25,758 nucleotides of DNA from an uncultured Erysipelotrichaceae bacterium (GCA_902801805.1 CADCJP010000004.1:1-25758), one strand, 5' to 3'; counted from the first letter of the stretch, positions 1 through 8,132 are shown. Program-made: numbers and translations. The notes: generated by a model from the letters alone, not told the origin.

Positions 1-1066
1 TTTCTACATCGCTGAATTTGAAAAGACCGTTAAAGGTATTGGTTCTCAAGTGCCAAACATTACTCCAAGAGTTACCGAATATATGGACAAGATTATTGCC
101 TATGTTGATAACCTTGTAAAAATCGGCGCTGCCTATGTTGTGGATGGTGACGTCTACTTCAGAGTGGAGAACATCAAAGATTATGGCGCTTTAAGCGGCA
201 TAAATGTAGAAGATTTACGCGTAGGTGCGCGCATTGAAGAAAACTCACAAAAGGAATCACCATTAGATTTCGCTTTATGGAAAAAAACCGAAGAAGGTAT
301 TAGATGGGATTCTCCTTGGGGCAAAGGTAGACCAGGCTGGCACACTGAGTGCTGCGTGATGATTGATTCTATCTTCCCAACACATTTTATCGATATACAC
401 GGCGGTGGTTATGACTTAAAATTCCCACACCACGAAAATGAAATCGCACAAACAGAAGCGACCCATCATCACAAGATCGCCAACTTCTGGATGCACAATG
501 CCTTTATTAACTTTGGTAATGAAAAGATGTCCAAATCTTTAGGTAACATCGTTTTAGCAAAAGATATGATTGCCCAATACGGTGGTGTCGTCACTCGTTT
601 AGTCATTTTAAACGCTCATTACCGTCAAGCTGTGAATTTCACTGAAGATACAGTTAAAGAAGCGCAACAAGTCGTTTCTCGTATGCAAATGGCGTATAAA
701 CAAGCCGCTTTGAAGTTACAGAGTAATGGTGTTGATTTAGATGCTGGTAAACCAGCTTATATCTCTAAGTTCATCGAAGCCTTAGCTGATGACCTTAATA
801 CCGCTAACGCATTAGCGGAACTCTATAACGTTTTAAAAGATATCAACCAAGCGATCAGAAATAAGGACGCTGATTTAAACGTTTTAAATGACCAATTTAA
901 GACCTTAACAGATATGTTCTACGTTTTAGGACTAGACATTAAGTTCACAAAGTTTGATAATGATATCTCCCAATTATATAAACAATATCTTGAGAGCAAA
1001 GAGAATAAAGATTTTGCCAAGTCTGACGAAATCCGAAAAATCTTAATAGAAAAAGGAGTCATGTAA
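1..1066 (+). CDS. cysS: Cysteinyl-tRNA synthetase, 3' part (5' end outside window)
   Basis: Class I aminoacyl-tRNA synthetase that charges tRNA-Cys in the cytoplasm. The frame is open from base 2, so the GTG at 50 is an internal Val codon and the true start lies upstream of the window. Seen in order: the zinc-binding region with GWHTECC and FPHHENE, the KMSKSLGN loop that binds ATP, then the helical DALR-type anticodon-binding region ending in a FAKSDEIRK helix. The protein stops at EKGVM, just where most CysRS continue with a short conserved acidic/PQG/Trp tail, so the C-terminus is about ten residues shorter than usual. The next gene starts two bases after the stop and its ribosome site lies inside cysS, so they are probably co-transcribed. 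Gene order cysS...rlmB...sigH is the classical Firmicutes order. Confidence 0.97.
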   Translation, partial: FYIAEFEKTVKGIGSQVPNITPRVTEYMDKIIAYVDNLVKIGAAYVVDGDVYFRVENIKDYGALSGINVEDLRVGARIEENSQKESPLDFALWKKTEEGIRWDSPWGKGRPGWHTECCVMIDSIFPTHFIDIHGGGYDLKFPHHENEIAQTEATHHHKIANFWMHNAFINFGNEKMSKSLGNIVLAKDMIAQYGGVVTRLVILNAHYRQAVNFTEDTVKEAQQVVSRMQMAYKQAALKLQSNGVDLDAGKPAYISKFIEALADDLNTANALAELYNVLKDINQAIRNKDADLNVLNDQFKTLTDMFYVLGLDIKFTKFDNDISQLYKQYLESKENKDFAKSDEIRKILIEKGVM

Positions 1067-1067
1067 A

Positions 1068-2582
1068 TTGCCAATTTTAAGCGACGCTAACCCATCCTTA
1101 ATTGAGAAATTACTTGATGCGCTAAATATTACTGGTGATGGTGTTAGAACTGCAAGCAGTATTATTATCGCGTTAGGCGTGATTTTAATCTGTGGCTTTT
1201 TAATGACAAGACTCACGAAGTTACTTAGACTTCCAAATGCGACCGCTTATATTGTGACTGGTATTCTTATCGGTCCTTCCGTTATAAACTTAATTCCCCA
1301 GGAATTTATTAGTAGAACAGACTTCATTAGTGATATTGCTTTAGTCTTTATCGCTTTTACCGCTGGTGAATTCTTTAAATTTAAAGAGATTAAAAATAGT
1401 ATTGGTAAGGTAGTGGTTATTACCATTATCGAAGCTATTGCTTCCTTTGCTTTAGTCTTCATTCTTTGTGCCTTACTATTCCGTTTACCAGTGCCTTTAT
1501 CACTTCTTTTAGCAGCGTTAAGCAGTGCGACCGCACCAACAAGTACGATTATGACTATTAAACAAACTAAGTCTAAAGGTCATTACGTTAATACGCTTTT
1601 ACAAGTTATTGTTGTGGATAGTATTGTTTCATTACTTTTATTCACAATTTCCTTGTCCATCTGTGTTGGCTTAAAAGATGGAGCGAAGTTATCATTTGAA
1701 GAAGTTGCTTGGCCAATCGCTAAGATGTTAATCTGCTTAGTCATCGGTGTGGCCTTTGGCTTTGCTTTAAGATTCTTGATTTCATCAAAAAGAACCACGG
1801 ACAACCGTTTAATCATCGTCATCGCGGTATTATTACTCTTCTGCGGTGTTTGTTCCTTATTCGGTCAATCTCCATTATTAGGAGGCGTCGCGATTGGTTT
1901 AGTTTATACAAACATGTCCAAAGGCGAAGAAAAGATCTTTGCCCAAGTTAATTACTTCATTCCACCGATTATGTTGGTCTTCTTTGTTAGAGGCGGTATG
2001 AACTTAGACTTCTCTAACTTTGGTAAATCAAGTAGCTTAACCACAGTGCCATTAATCGTTGTTGTCGTTGGCTTCTTAGTGGCCCGCTTCATCGGTAAAT
2101 TTGGTGGCTCATTCTTAGGCGCATTAGCCGTGAGAGAACCTAAGGACACAAGAAACTATTTAGGTTTAGGATTAATTCCTCAAGCGAGTGTCGCTATTGC
2201 TTTAGCAACATTAGGCGCTAGATCGTTAGTGTCTAACGGCATGGAAAAAGAAGCCACTTTAGTGATGACAGTCATTCTTGCCTCATCCATTATCTTTGAA
2301 ATTATCGGTCCAGCATGCGCTAAACTTGGTTTATACTTAACCAAATCATATGGACATGATGATATTAATGAACTTGCGCCACAAAGCGCAGTTAAAGACC
2401 AAGTGGTCAATGAATCAACCAAAGAAATTGATTTATTAGCCGCTCAAATCAAACACTTATCTCAAGAGATTCCACCATTAGACGTGGAAGAAGCAAACGA
2501 ACAAGCCTTTACCGAGGCTGCTGAAGAATACGAAAACGAAGTATTTATTCGTAATCATAGAGGTTTTATTAACCGTAAATAG
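1068..2582 (+). CDS. CPA2-family cation/proton antiporter, membrane protein
   Basis: Predicted monovalent cation:proton antiporter of 504 residues in the Kef/NapA-like CPA2 superfamily. About 12 hydrophobic segments fill residues ~30-430. Family-like sequence includes GILIGPSVINLI, a TAGEFFKFKEI stretch, TAPTSTIMTIK (the broken-helix region), and GLIPQASVAIALA. Where electrogenic members carry an Asp-Asp pair, this protein reads VVDSIVSLL, so only one Asp is present. The last ~75 residues are hydrophilic and acidic, a cytoplasmic tail with no domain I can name. The start is TTG at 1068, chosen because GGAG at 1055-1058 lies nine bases upstream and no better start is close. It is packed between cysS and mgtC. 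The transported ion cannot be read from sequence. Confidence 0.85.
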   Translation: MPILSDANPSLIEKLLDALNITGDGVRTASSIIIALGVILICGFLMTRLTKLLRLPNATAYIVTGILIGPSVINLIPQEFISRTDFISDIALVFIAFTAGEFFKFKEIKNSIGKVVVITIIEAIASFALVFILCALLFRLPVPLSLLLAALSSATAPTSTIMTIKQTKSKGHYVNTLLQVIVVDSIVSLLLFTISLSICVGLKDGAKLSFEEVAWPIAKMLICLVIGVAFGFALRFLISSKRTTDNRLIIVIAVLLLFCGVCSLFGQSPLLGGVAIGLVYTNMSKGEEKIFAQVNYFIPPIMLVFFVRGGMNLDFSNFGKSSSLTTVPLIVVVVGFLVARFIGKFGGSFLGALAVREPKDTRNYLGLGLIPQASVAIALATLGARSLVSNGMEKEATLVMTVILASSIIFEIIGPACAKLGLYLTKSYGHDDINELAPQSAVKDQVVNESTKEIDLLAAQIKHLSQEIPPLDVEEANEQAFTEAAEEYENEVFIRNHRGFINRK

Positions 2583-2593
2583 GAGGTTTTCTT

Positions 2594-3315
2594 ATGAAAG
2601 ACTTTATTGCAATGGATCCAATTAACCAATTAACTAATGGATGGCTTGGCGAATTTAATATCGGTACCATCATCATCCGTTTAGTCTTAGCGTTTTTAAT
2701 CGGTGCCTTATTCGGCTTTGAAAGAAGTAGAAAGAGACATACCGCTGGTTTTAGAACATTTACCTTCGTGGCGTTGTTCTCTGCGATTGCTGCGTTAGTG
2801 GATATCTATTTCGCTGCTAACTATGGTGAAGCCTTCCCTGCTATTACAGCCGCAGTGGTTTTAGGTGGCGCTATCATTGCGGGTAATACCCTCCTATATT
2901 CCTCTAAAAACCAAATTAAAGGTTTAACAACCGCGGTGGCCTTATGGCTCACTGGTATCATCGGTGCTTCTTTAGGCGCTGGTTTATATACCGCTGGTAT
3001 CATCGGTGTGGTCTTAGCCTTTATTACCTTAAGCGCAATGCCAAGAATTGAATTCTATATGAAAAATAGAAGTAACCACTTTGAAATCCATTTAGAACTT
3101 AAAAATAGAAAAACTTCACTGGTGTCATTCGTAAACTCGGTTTAAGAATTGATGATATTGAAGCTAACCCAGCTTATAACAATACAGGCTTAGGTGTTTA
3201 TAGTATTTCTTTAACAATTAACTCTAAAGAGTTGAAAAAATACAAAACACATACAGAAATCATTGAAGCCTTATCAACTTTGGAATACATTAATTGTATT
3301 GAAGAAATCAACTAA
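2594..3315 (+). pseudogene. MgtC/SapB family membrane protein, split by a -1 frameshift
   Basis: The first part (2594-3145) has the MgtC membrane domain: GALFGFERSRKR near residue 40, four to five hydrophobic helices, and the AVVLGGAIIAGNTLL and WLTGIIGASLGAGLY stretches. The open frame then drifts and stops at 3145. In the -1 frame from about 3115 the sequence continues as GVIRKLGLRIDDIE...NNTGLGVYSISLTI and ends at TAA 3313-3315, which is the cytoplasmic ACT-like domain expected at the MgtC C-terminus. Adding one A to the five-A run at 3109-3113 joins the halves as NRKNFTGVIRKLG. The rlmB ATG follows the second-half stop directly, as expected if translation normally runs through. It could be a real mutation, a base-calling error in a homopolymer, or ribosomal slippage. 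SD taGGAGG overlaps the upstream stop codon. Confidence 0.85.
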
Positions 3316-4041
3316 ATGAACAAGGATATAAATCTCATCTACGGTAAAAATCCAGTAATAGAAGCCATTAACGCTAAGAAGGCGTTAAAGGTTTTTCTTG
3401 TTCATAACTTTAACGATCAGAAAGTTATTAATCTTATCAAAGATAATAAGTTACCAGTCGTTAGTATTTCCTCTAATGAAATGGAAAAGATGTGTGATGG
3501 TGGTGTGCATCAGGGCTTAGCCGCTGAACTTAAACCATATCAAACTGTTTCTTTAGAAGAAATCATTATTAGGGCCAATAAGAAAACTAAGAAGATTATT
3601 GTCATGCTTGATAACATTAACGATCCACATAATCTTGGAGCGATTTTAAGAAGCGCGGATGTTTTTGAAGCAGCGGGTATTGTTTTACCAAAACATAATT
3701 CCGTTTCTTTAAATGCGACAGTCGCTAAGACAAGCGCAGGCGCAATTAACTACGTTCCAGTCGCAGTCGTTAATAATCTCAATCAAGCAATTAAGACACT
3801 TAAAGAAGAAGGCTATTGGGTTGTTTCCACAGATGGAAGCGCCACAATTGACTATTCTTCAATAAAATACGATTTCCCAGTCGTAGTAGTGATAGGTAGC
3901 GAAGGCAAAGGCGTCTCACCACTAGTGTTAAAGAACTCAGATTACGTAGTAAAAATCCCACAATTTGGACATGTAAATTCTTTAAATGCCTCCGTAGCTG
4001 CAGGAATTTTGTTAGCGGAGGTGCATAAAACAAATATCTAA
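3316..4041 (+). CDS. rlmB: 23S rRNA 2'-O-ribose methyltransferase, SpoU/TrmH family
   Basis: SPOUT-class, SAM-dependent methyltransferase of 241 residues; the family methylates the ribose of G2251 (E. coli numbering) in 23S rRNA. The N-terminal ~75 residues form the L30e-like substrate-binding domain (IYGKNPVIEAIN, then HQGLAAELKPY). The catalytic SpoU domain shows all three motifs: LDNINDPHNLGAILRSA (motif 1), VIGSEGKGVSPLVL (motif 2) and VKIPQFGHVNSLNASVAAGI (motif 3). These define the deep trefoil knot and the SAM pocket. The ATG follows the mgtC reading frame's TAA with no gap and lacks a clear Shine-Dalgarno, suggesting translational coupling. Placement between cysS and a SigH-like gene matches the Bacillus yacO/rlmB position. 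Paralogues such as TrmH-like enzymes are the only serious alternative. Confidence 0.94.
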   Translation: MNKDINLIYGKNPVIEAINAKKALKVFLVHNFNDQKVINLIKDNKLPVVSISSNEMEKMCDGGVHQGLAAELKPYQTVSLEEIIIRANKKTKKIIVMLDNINDPHNLGAILRSADVFEAAGIVLPKHNSVSLNATVAKTSAGAINYVPVAVVNNLNQAIKTLKEEGYWVVSTDGSATIDYSSIKYDFPVVVVIGSEGKGVSPLVLKNSDYVVKIPQFGHVNSLNASVAAGILLAEVHKTNI

Positions 4042-4072
4042 AACACATTAGTGTGTGGAGAGGAGTGTTTTA
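4039..4072 (+). promoter_or_regulatory. Inverted repeat spanning the rlmB stop and the sigma-factor start
   Basis: TAAAACAC (4039-4046) and GTGTTTTA (4065-4072) are perfect 8-base complements. The left arm starts at the rlmB stop codon and the right arm ends on the A of the next ATG. The Shine-Dalgarno (aggag, 4061-4065) lies at the loop edge. A competing small hairpin, ACAC-ATTA-GTGT (4043-4054), uses part of the same left arm. Two exclusive folds around a start site suggest translational control. This is inference from base pairing only. Confidence 0.4.
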
Positions 4073-4701
4073 TGCTTTCAAGCAAAACCTATCGTCGAAG
4101 ATTGGATGAACAGTGCCATGAACTAGTCGCGCAAGGTAATCATGTTGCGTATCTACAGTTTCAAAAGCGCTACAAGAAAAACGCCTTATCATTAGCGTAC
4201 GATTTGATCGATAGCAAATATCGAGGACTAGGAATAGTGCCGTTAGAATTAGTCACAGTTTGTAATGACCATTTTTCTTATGTGGTGAAAAAGTTCAGTC
4301 CATGGATGTGTTCGTTTTACACTTTTTGGCGAAAGACAGTTGAACTACAAATCGCCGATTATGTGAACAACAATTACTTTTCAGATAAGTCAAAATTACA
4401 GTCGAGCATTATCCGCTTCGACGATGATTATAATGAGAACATTTTTGACTTTGATTGCATTGCGGAAACTGACCAAAACGAAGACAGGAGTCGCCTAATT
4501 CGTGAAACTAAGCGCACAATTGTTGCTCATAAGAGTGAATTTGAACATCAGGAGTTCATGTTACTTTTATTAACTTTAGAGGGCTATACAATCTCAGATT
4601 TTGAGCATACTGGAATCACTAGCCAATCAACATTATATTTAACCTTCAAAAAGGCTATTACTAAGCTCGCAAACATCAATCAAAGAAACAAAAAGAACTA
4701 G
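4072..4701 (+). CDS. SigH-like RNA polymerase sigma factor (putative)
   Basis: A 209-residue soluble protein. The start is ATG 4072, because aggag at 4061-4065 is well spaced to it; a GTG 21 bases upstream is in frame but overlaps the Shine-Dalgarno. Residues ~5-95 look like sigma-70 region 2 (LDEQCHELVAQGNHVAYLQFQKRY, then a WMCSFYTFWRKTVELQIADYV core-binding/-10 helix). Residues ~160-200 look like a region 4 helix-turn-helix (LTLEGYTISDFEHTGITSQS followed by a recognition-like helix). The sequence is divergent, so the call leans on position: in Bacillus the order is cysS-mrnC-rlmB-rae1-sigH. No anti-sigma partner is adjacent. Target promoters are unknown, and a general helix-turn-helix regulator remains possible. 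Confidence 0.65.
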   Translation: MLSSKTYRRRLDEQCHELVAQGNHVAYLQFQKRYKKNALSLAYDLIDSKYRGLGIVPLELVTVCNDHFSYVVKKFSPWMCSFYTFWRKTVELQIADYVNNNYFSDKSKLQSSIIRFDDDYNENIFDFDCIAETDQNEDRSRLIRETKRTIVAHKSEFEHQEFMLLLLTLEGYTISDFEHTGITSQSTLYLTFKKAITKLANINQRNKKN

Positions 4702-4736
4702 CTATATAGGTGCACTCACTTTGTGAAAAAGGGAAT

Positions 4737-4770
4737 ATCGTTATTCATTTTTAACGATGCGTGATATAAT
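4737..4770 (+). promoter_or_regulatory. ecfA1 promoter, extended -10 type, with overlapping dyad
   Basis: The -10 box TATAAT is at 4765-4770, preceded by TG at 4762-4763 (extended -10). The -35 is poor. A perfect dyad, ATCGTTA (4737-4743) and TAACGAT (4752-4758) separated by 8 bases, covers the -35 region and could be an operator. The ecfA1 ATG is only 8 bases after the -10 box and has no Shine-Dalgarno, so transcription should begin at or within a few bases of the start codon. Confidence 0.7.
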
Positions 4771-4778
4771 CTCAAAGC

Positions 4779-5597
4779 ATGAGCAAATTAGAAATCAAAA
4801 ATTTAGTCTTCTCATATGACGGCAGTAACAAAGTTATTGACGATATATCTTTTAGTGTTCCTAAAGGATCATTTGTTTCTGTTTTAGGTCATAATGGCTC
4901 AGGTAAATCAACTTTAGCAAAGCTTATTGTTGGTTTATTAGAAAAGAACGAAGGCACAATTTACTTTAACGATGAAGAAGTCACAAAAAAGAACATTGGT
5001 GACTTCCAAAGTAAAGTTTCTTTAATCTTCCAAAATCCTGATAACCAATTCATTGGCTCCACGGTGGAAGACGATATTGCTTTCGGTTTAGAAAATAGAT
5101 GCTTCCCACATGATAAGATGCAAGAAGAAATCGAACGCTTTGCAGAAAGTGTCGGTATGCTTGAATATCTTAAGAAAGAACCAATCGCTCTTTCTGGTGG
5201 TCAAAAACAAAGAGTCGCCTTAGCGGGCGCTTTGATTTTAAGACCAGAGATTCTCATTTTAGATGAAGCCACATCAATGCTTGATCCTAAAGGTAAAGCC
5301 ACAGTGAGAAAGTGGTTAAAGCGTATCCATAGGGAAAACAAAGAACTCACCATCTTTAGCATTACTCATGATATTGACGAAGCGCTTTTAAGTGATAAGG
5401 TTTTGATTTTATCAAAAGGTAAATTAATTAAAGAAGGCAAGCCTCAAGATGTTTTAAGAGATGAAGAAACACTTCTTTCTATCAAGCTTGATATGCCTTT
5501 TGTTTATAAACTCGAAAAAGAATTAGCGAAGATTGGCATTAATTCCAACGCTGATAAACTCGATCAACTAGTGGAGGATATATGGGCATCCAAATAA
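4779..5597 (+). CDS. ecfA1: ECF transporter ATPase subunit EcfA1
   Basis: One of the two cytoplasmic ATPases of the energy-coupling factor module that drives vitamin and metal uptake through interchangeable S components. It has 272 residues. Visible motifs: Walker A GHNGSGKST (~37-45), Q-loop FQNPDNQF typical of EcfA/CbiO proteins, signature LSGGQKQRVA, Walker B ILILDEATSMLDP, and an H-loop in SITHDIDEA. No S component is encoded in the window, so this is probably a shared group II module serving several S components elsewhere. The start ATG 4779 has no Shine-Dalgarno and sits just after a -10 box. The 3' end overlaps ecfA2 by 16 bases. The assignment A1 versus A2 rests on gene order and resemblance. 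Confidence 0.95.
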   Translation: MSKLEIKNLVFSYDGSNKVIDDISFSVPKGSFVSVLGHNGSGKSTLAKLIVGLLEKNEGTIYFNDEEVTKKNIGDFQSKVSLIFQNPDNQFIGSTVEDDIAFGLENRCFPHDKMQEEIERFAESVGMLEYLKKEPIALSGGQKQRVALAGALILRPEILILDEATSMLDPKGKATVRKWLKRIHRENKELTIFSITHDIDEALLSDKVLILSKGKLIKEGKPQDVLRDEETLLSIKLDMPFVYKLEKELAKIGINSNADKLDQLVEDIWASK

Positions 5598-6436
5598 AAA
5601 ATATCTTCTACACATACCAAAAGAAAGCCACTAATGCGACATTAGCCTTAAACAATGTCTCTTTTGAGATTGAGGACAATGACTTCATCGCTATCGTTGG
5701 TGAAACAGGAAGTGGTAAATCCACTTTAGCCCAAACATTTAACGCTTTAATCGTCCCTGATCAAGGTGAAGTAGTGGTTGGTGATTACGTTGTTAATTAC
5801 AAGAATAGAAAGAGCCGTAAATTACGTGGTATTAGACAACATATCGGCTTAGTTTTCCAATTCCCTGAATATCAACTCTTTGAAGAAACAGTGGAAAAGG
5901 ATGTTGCTTTCGGTGTGAAAAACTTCGGTTTGAAAAACGAAGAAGCTCTTGAAAGAGCCCATGAAGCACTTGCGAAAGTTGGTTTAGATGAATCCTACTA
6001 TAAAAGAGCCCCATTTGATTTATCAGGTGGTGAAAAACGTAAAGTCGCGATTGCGGGTATTTTAGCCATTAATCCAGATATCATCATCTTTGATGAACCA
6101 ACCGCGGGATTTGATCCTCAAAGTAGTAAAGACTTAATGAAATTAATTTGTGAGTTTCATGAACAAGGTAAAACAATTATCGTTATTACCCATGATATGG
6201 ACTTAGTGAATACATACGCTAAAAGAGTGGTGCTTCTTGAAAAAGGTGAATTAGCCTTTGATGGTACTCCTTCAGAACTATTCTCCTTTATCCAAGGTTA
6301 CGATAGATTAGACATTCCAACCGTCATTAAAGTCGCTAATGCTTTAAAAGAAAAAGGCATGGATATTGACCCAAAACAAATACACGGTATGGATGATTTA
6401 CTCTCCGCGATTAAGAAATGGAGGGATAAAGCATGA
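5582..6436 (+). CDS. ecfA2: ECF transporter ATPase subunit EcfA2
   Basis: Second ATPase of the ECF module, 284 residues, expected to pair with EcfA1 as a heterodimer under EcfT. Motifs: Walker A GETGSGKST, the EcfA2-typical Q-loop run VFQFPEYQLFEETV, signature DLSGGEKRKVAIAG, Walker B IIIFDEPTAGFDP and the H-loop ITHDMD. The start ATG 5582 is preceded by gtggagga, with translation overlapping the end of ecfA1. The stop is TGA at 6434-6436, overlapping the ecfT start as ATGA, which shows TGA is a real stop in this organism. The C-terminal ~70 residues form the usual dimerisation/regulatory extension. Confidence 0.95.
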   Translation: MGIQIKNIFYTYQKKATNATLALNNVSFEIEDNDFIAIVGETGSGKSTLAQTFNALIVPDQGEVVVGDYVVNYKNRKSRKLRGIRQHIGLVFQFPEYQLFEETVEKDVAFGVKNFGLKNEEALERAHEALAKVGLDESYYKRAPFDLSGGEKRKVAIAGILAINPDIIIFDEPTAGFDPQSSKDLMKLICEFHEQGKTIIVITHDMDLVNTYAKRVVLLEKGELAFDGTPSELFSFIQGYDRLDIPTVIKVANALKEKGMDIDPKQIHGMDDLLSAIKKWRDKA

Positions 6437-7311
6437 GTTCGATGACTTTTGGCCGTTATTCCTTCCGTGATACTTTCATCCATCATTTAGATGCAAGAAA
6501 TAAGATTTTCCTCACCCTCCTTTTTATGGTGGGAATCTTCTTCCAATTCAATAAGTGGTCAACTTCACTTATCTTAAGTGGTATTTATATTTTGGTTTTA
6601 CTCGTCTTAATGATTATTTCAAGAGTGAGTTTACTTTCGTTACTTAAATCTCTAGGGGGTTTATGGTTATTAATCATTTTCTTAATGGCCATATACATAT
6701 TCATCCCTTCCAATAATCCTAAATTACCAGTGGCGTTCACTATTGGTTCATTAAAAGTTTATTGGGATTCATTTTGTCAGTCGGGTTATATCTTGCTTCG
6801 TTTAGTGTTAATGATTTCATTAACAATGATTCTTACAAGCACTACAAAACCAATGGATATGACCTATGCTTTTGAATGGTATATGACCCCATTAAAACCA
6901 ATCCATTTCCCAGTTCATGAAATCGCGATGACTTTATCTATCGCTTTAAGATTTATTCCAACCTTACTCGACGAAACTGAAAGAATTATGAAAGCTCAAG
7001 CGAGCCGTGGTGTGGACTTTAACCATGGTGGTATCTTTAAACGCTTTGGCGCAATTATTGCGTTAATCATCCCATTATTTGTTTCCGCTTTAGAAAGAAG
7101 CGAAGAACTCGCTAATGCGATGATTGTAAGAGGTTATGATCCAAAAGCTAAACGCACTAGATATAGACTTTTAAGATTCTCCTGGAGAGATTTATTGGCC
7201 TTCTTATTTATCGGTGCTCTTTTTGCTGGTATTATTGTTTTGTTTGTTTTTGATAGAACTGGTGAACCAGTTGATATAGTTAACTTCTTTTTCAAAGTGA
7301 AAGGTTTTTAA
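6433..7311 (+). CDS. ecfT: ECF transporter transmembrane subunit EcfT
   Basis: Membrane scaffold of the ECF module (CbiQ family), 292 residues, linking the ATPase pair to S components. It begins FGRYSFRDTFIHHLDARNKI, a typical EcfT opening, followed by several hydrophobic segments. The two cytoplasmic coupling helices carry the Ala-Arg-Gly-type motifs, here QASRGVDF and IVRGYDPKAKR, that dock into the ATPase grooves. A final hydrophobic helix follows near residues 255-280. It overlaps ecfA2 by four bases and ends directly before truA, so the four genes form one transcription unit. Confidence 0.95.
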   Translation: MSSMTFGRYSFRDTFIHHLDARNKIFLTLLFMVGIFFQFNKWSTSLILSGIYILVLLVLMIISRVSLLSLLKSLGGLWLLIIFLMAIYIFIPSNNPKLPVAFTIGSLKVYWDSFCQSGYILLRLVLMISLTMILTSTTKPMDMTYAFEWYMTPLKPIHFPVHEIAMTLSIALRFIPTLLDETERIMKAQASRGVDFNHGGIFKRFGAIIALIIPLFVSALERSEELANAMIVRGYDPKAKRTRYRLLRFSWRDLLAFLFIGALFAGIIVLFVFDRTGEPVDIVNFFFKVKGF

Positions 7312-8043
7312 ATGAAGATTCTCGGCATTTGTTCATATAAGGGCACAAATTACTATGGCTGGCAAAAGCAAGTTGGCTTTATTAGTGTCCAAGAAAAGAT
7401 CGAAGAATGCTTGAGCAAAGTCTATGACACCTCAATAAATATCCAAGGTAGTGGCAGAACTGACGCTGGTGTTCATGCCTTAAAACAATACTTTCACTTT
7501 GTGAGTGATAAAGAAAAAGATTTAAAACAATTAGCGTACGCTTTAAATAAAATGCTTCCAGATGATATTAAAATCATCTCTTTTAGTGAAGTGGATGATA
7601 ACTTCCACGCTAGATATAACGCCACTAAAAAGATTTATGAATATCGCATTCTTTTAACTAATAAAGATCCATTCTCTTATGATTTAGCCTACGTCTATCC
7701 AATGGCTTTAGATGTGCCATTATTTATTGACGCTCTTAATAGATTTGTGGGTACACATAATTATCAAGACTTCACTTCTAAAGAAGAAGATGAAGGCGGT
7801 TTTATTCGTACACTATATGACGTAGAAGTCATTAGAGAAAAAGATTTATTAAGAATCGTTTTCACTGGTAATGGCTTTATGCGTTATCAAATTAGAAACA
7901 TGATTGGCGCTGCTATTAACGTGGCTAATGGCAAAGAAAAGATGAACTTTATTGACCATCATTTAAATAGCAAAAATAGAGATATTATTGCTTATAAAGC
8001 GCCTGCAAGTGGATTGTATCTTGTTGACGTTATCTACAAATAA
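7312..8043 (+). CDS. truA: tRNA pseudouridine(38-40) synthase TruA
   Basis: Isomerises uridines 38, 39 and 40 in the anticodon arm of many tRNAs. It has 243 residues, a normal length. The N-terminus reads YKGTNYYGWQKQ. The catalytic Asp lies in GRTDAGVHAL; NFHARYNATKKIYEYRI and the C-terminal FLRYQIRNMIGA-like motif (here FMRYQIRNMIGA) are family hallmarks. The ATG begins immediately after the ecfT TAA with no room for its own Shine-Dalgarno outside ecfT, which suggests coupling. In Bacillus truA follows ecfT in the same way and rplM-rpsI come next. Here yebC and a small ORF lie between. Confidence 0.96.
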   Translation: MKILGICSYKGTNYYGWQKQVGFISVQEKIEECLSKVYDTSINIQGSGRTDAGVHALKQYFHFVSDKEKDLKQLAYALNKMLPDDIKIISFSEVDDNFHARYNATKKIYEYRILLTNKDPFSYDLAYVYPMALDVPLFIDALNRFVGTHNYQDFTSKEEDEGGFIRTLYDVEVIREKDLLRIVFTGNGFMRYQIRNMIGAAINVANGKEKMNFIDHHLNSKNRDIIAYKAPASGLYLVDVIYK

Positions 8044-8051
8044 TTTTTCTC

Positions 8052-8095
8052 ACACGTGTATAAATGTGTTCACATATATGGGAACATGTGATAAT
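8052..8095 (+). promoter_or_regulatory. yebC promoter with a cluster of short dyads
   Basis: The -10 box GATAAT is at 8090-8095 with TG at 8087-8088 (extended -10); a possible -35 TGTTCA lies at 8067-8072, 17 bases upstream. Dyads: ACACGTGT (8052-8059) is palindromic, ATGTG-TT-CACAT covers 8064-8075, and a further ATGTG is at 8086-8090. TGTTC (8067-8071) also faces GAACA (8082-8086). The repeated ATGTG/CACAT halves suggest an operator. The yebC Shine-Dalgarno (aaggag) follows at 8117-8122. Confidence 0.6.
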
Positions 8096-8132
8096 ATTTT
8101 TTCGCAAAAAAGCAAAAAAGGAGTTTTAAATC

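Noticed and set aside
50..52. GTG as the cysS start
   Set aside because: The frame is open to the window edge and upstream codons read as normal CysRS sequence.
6434..6436. TGA read as tryptophan (Mycoplasma code)
   Set aside because: TGA ends ecfA2 exactly where EcfA2 should end and overlaps the ecfT start; Trp is TGG throughout.
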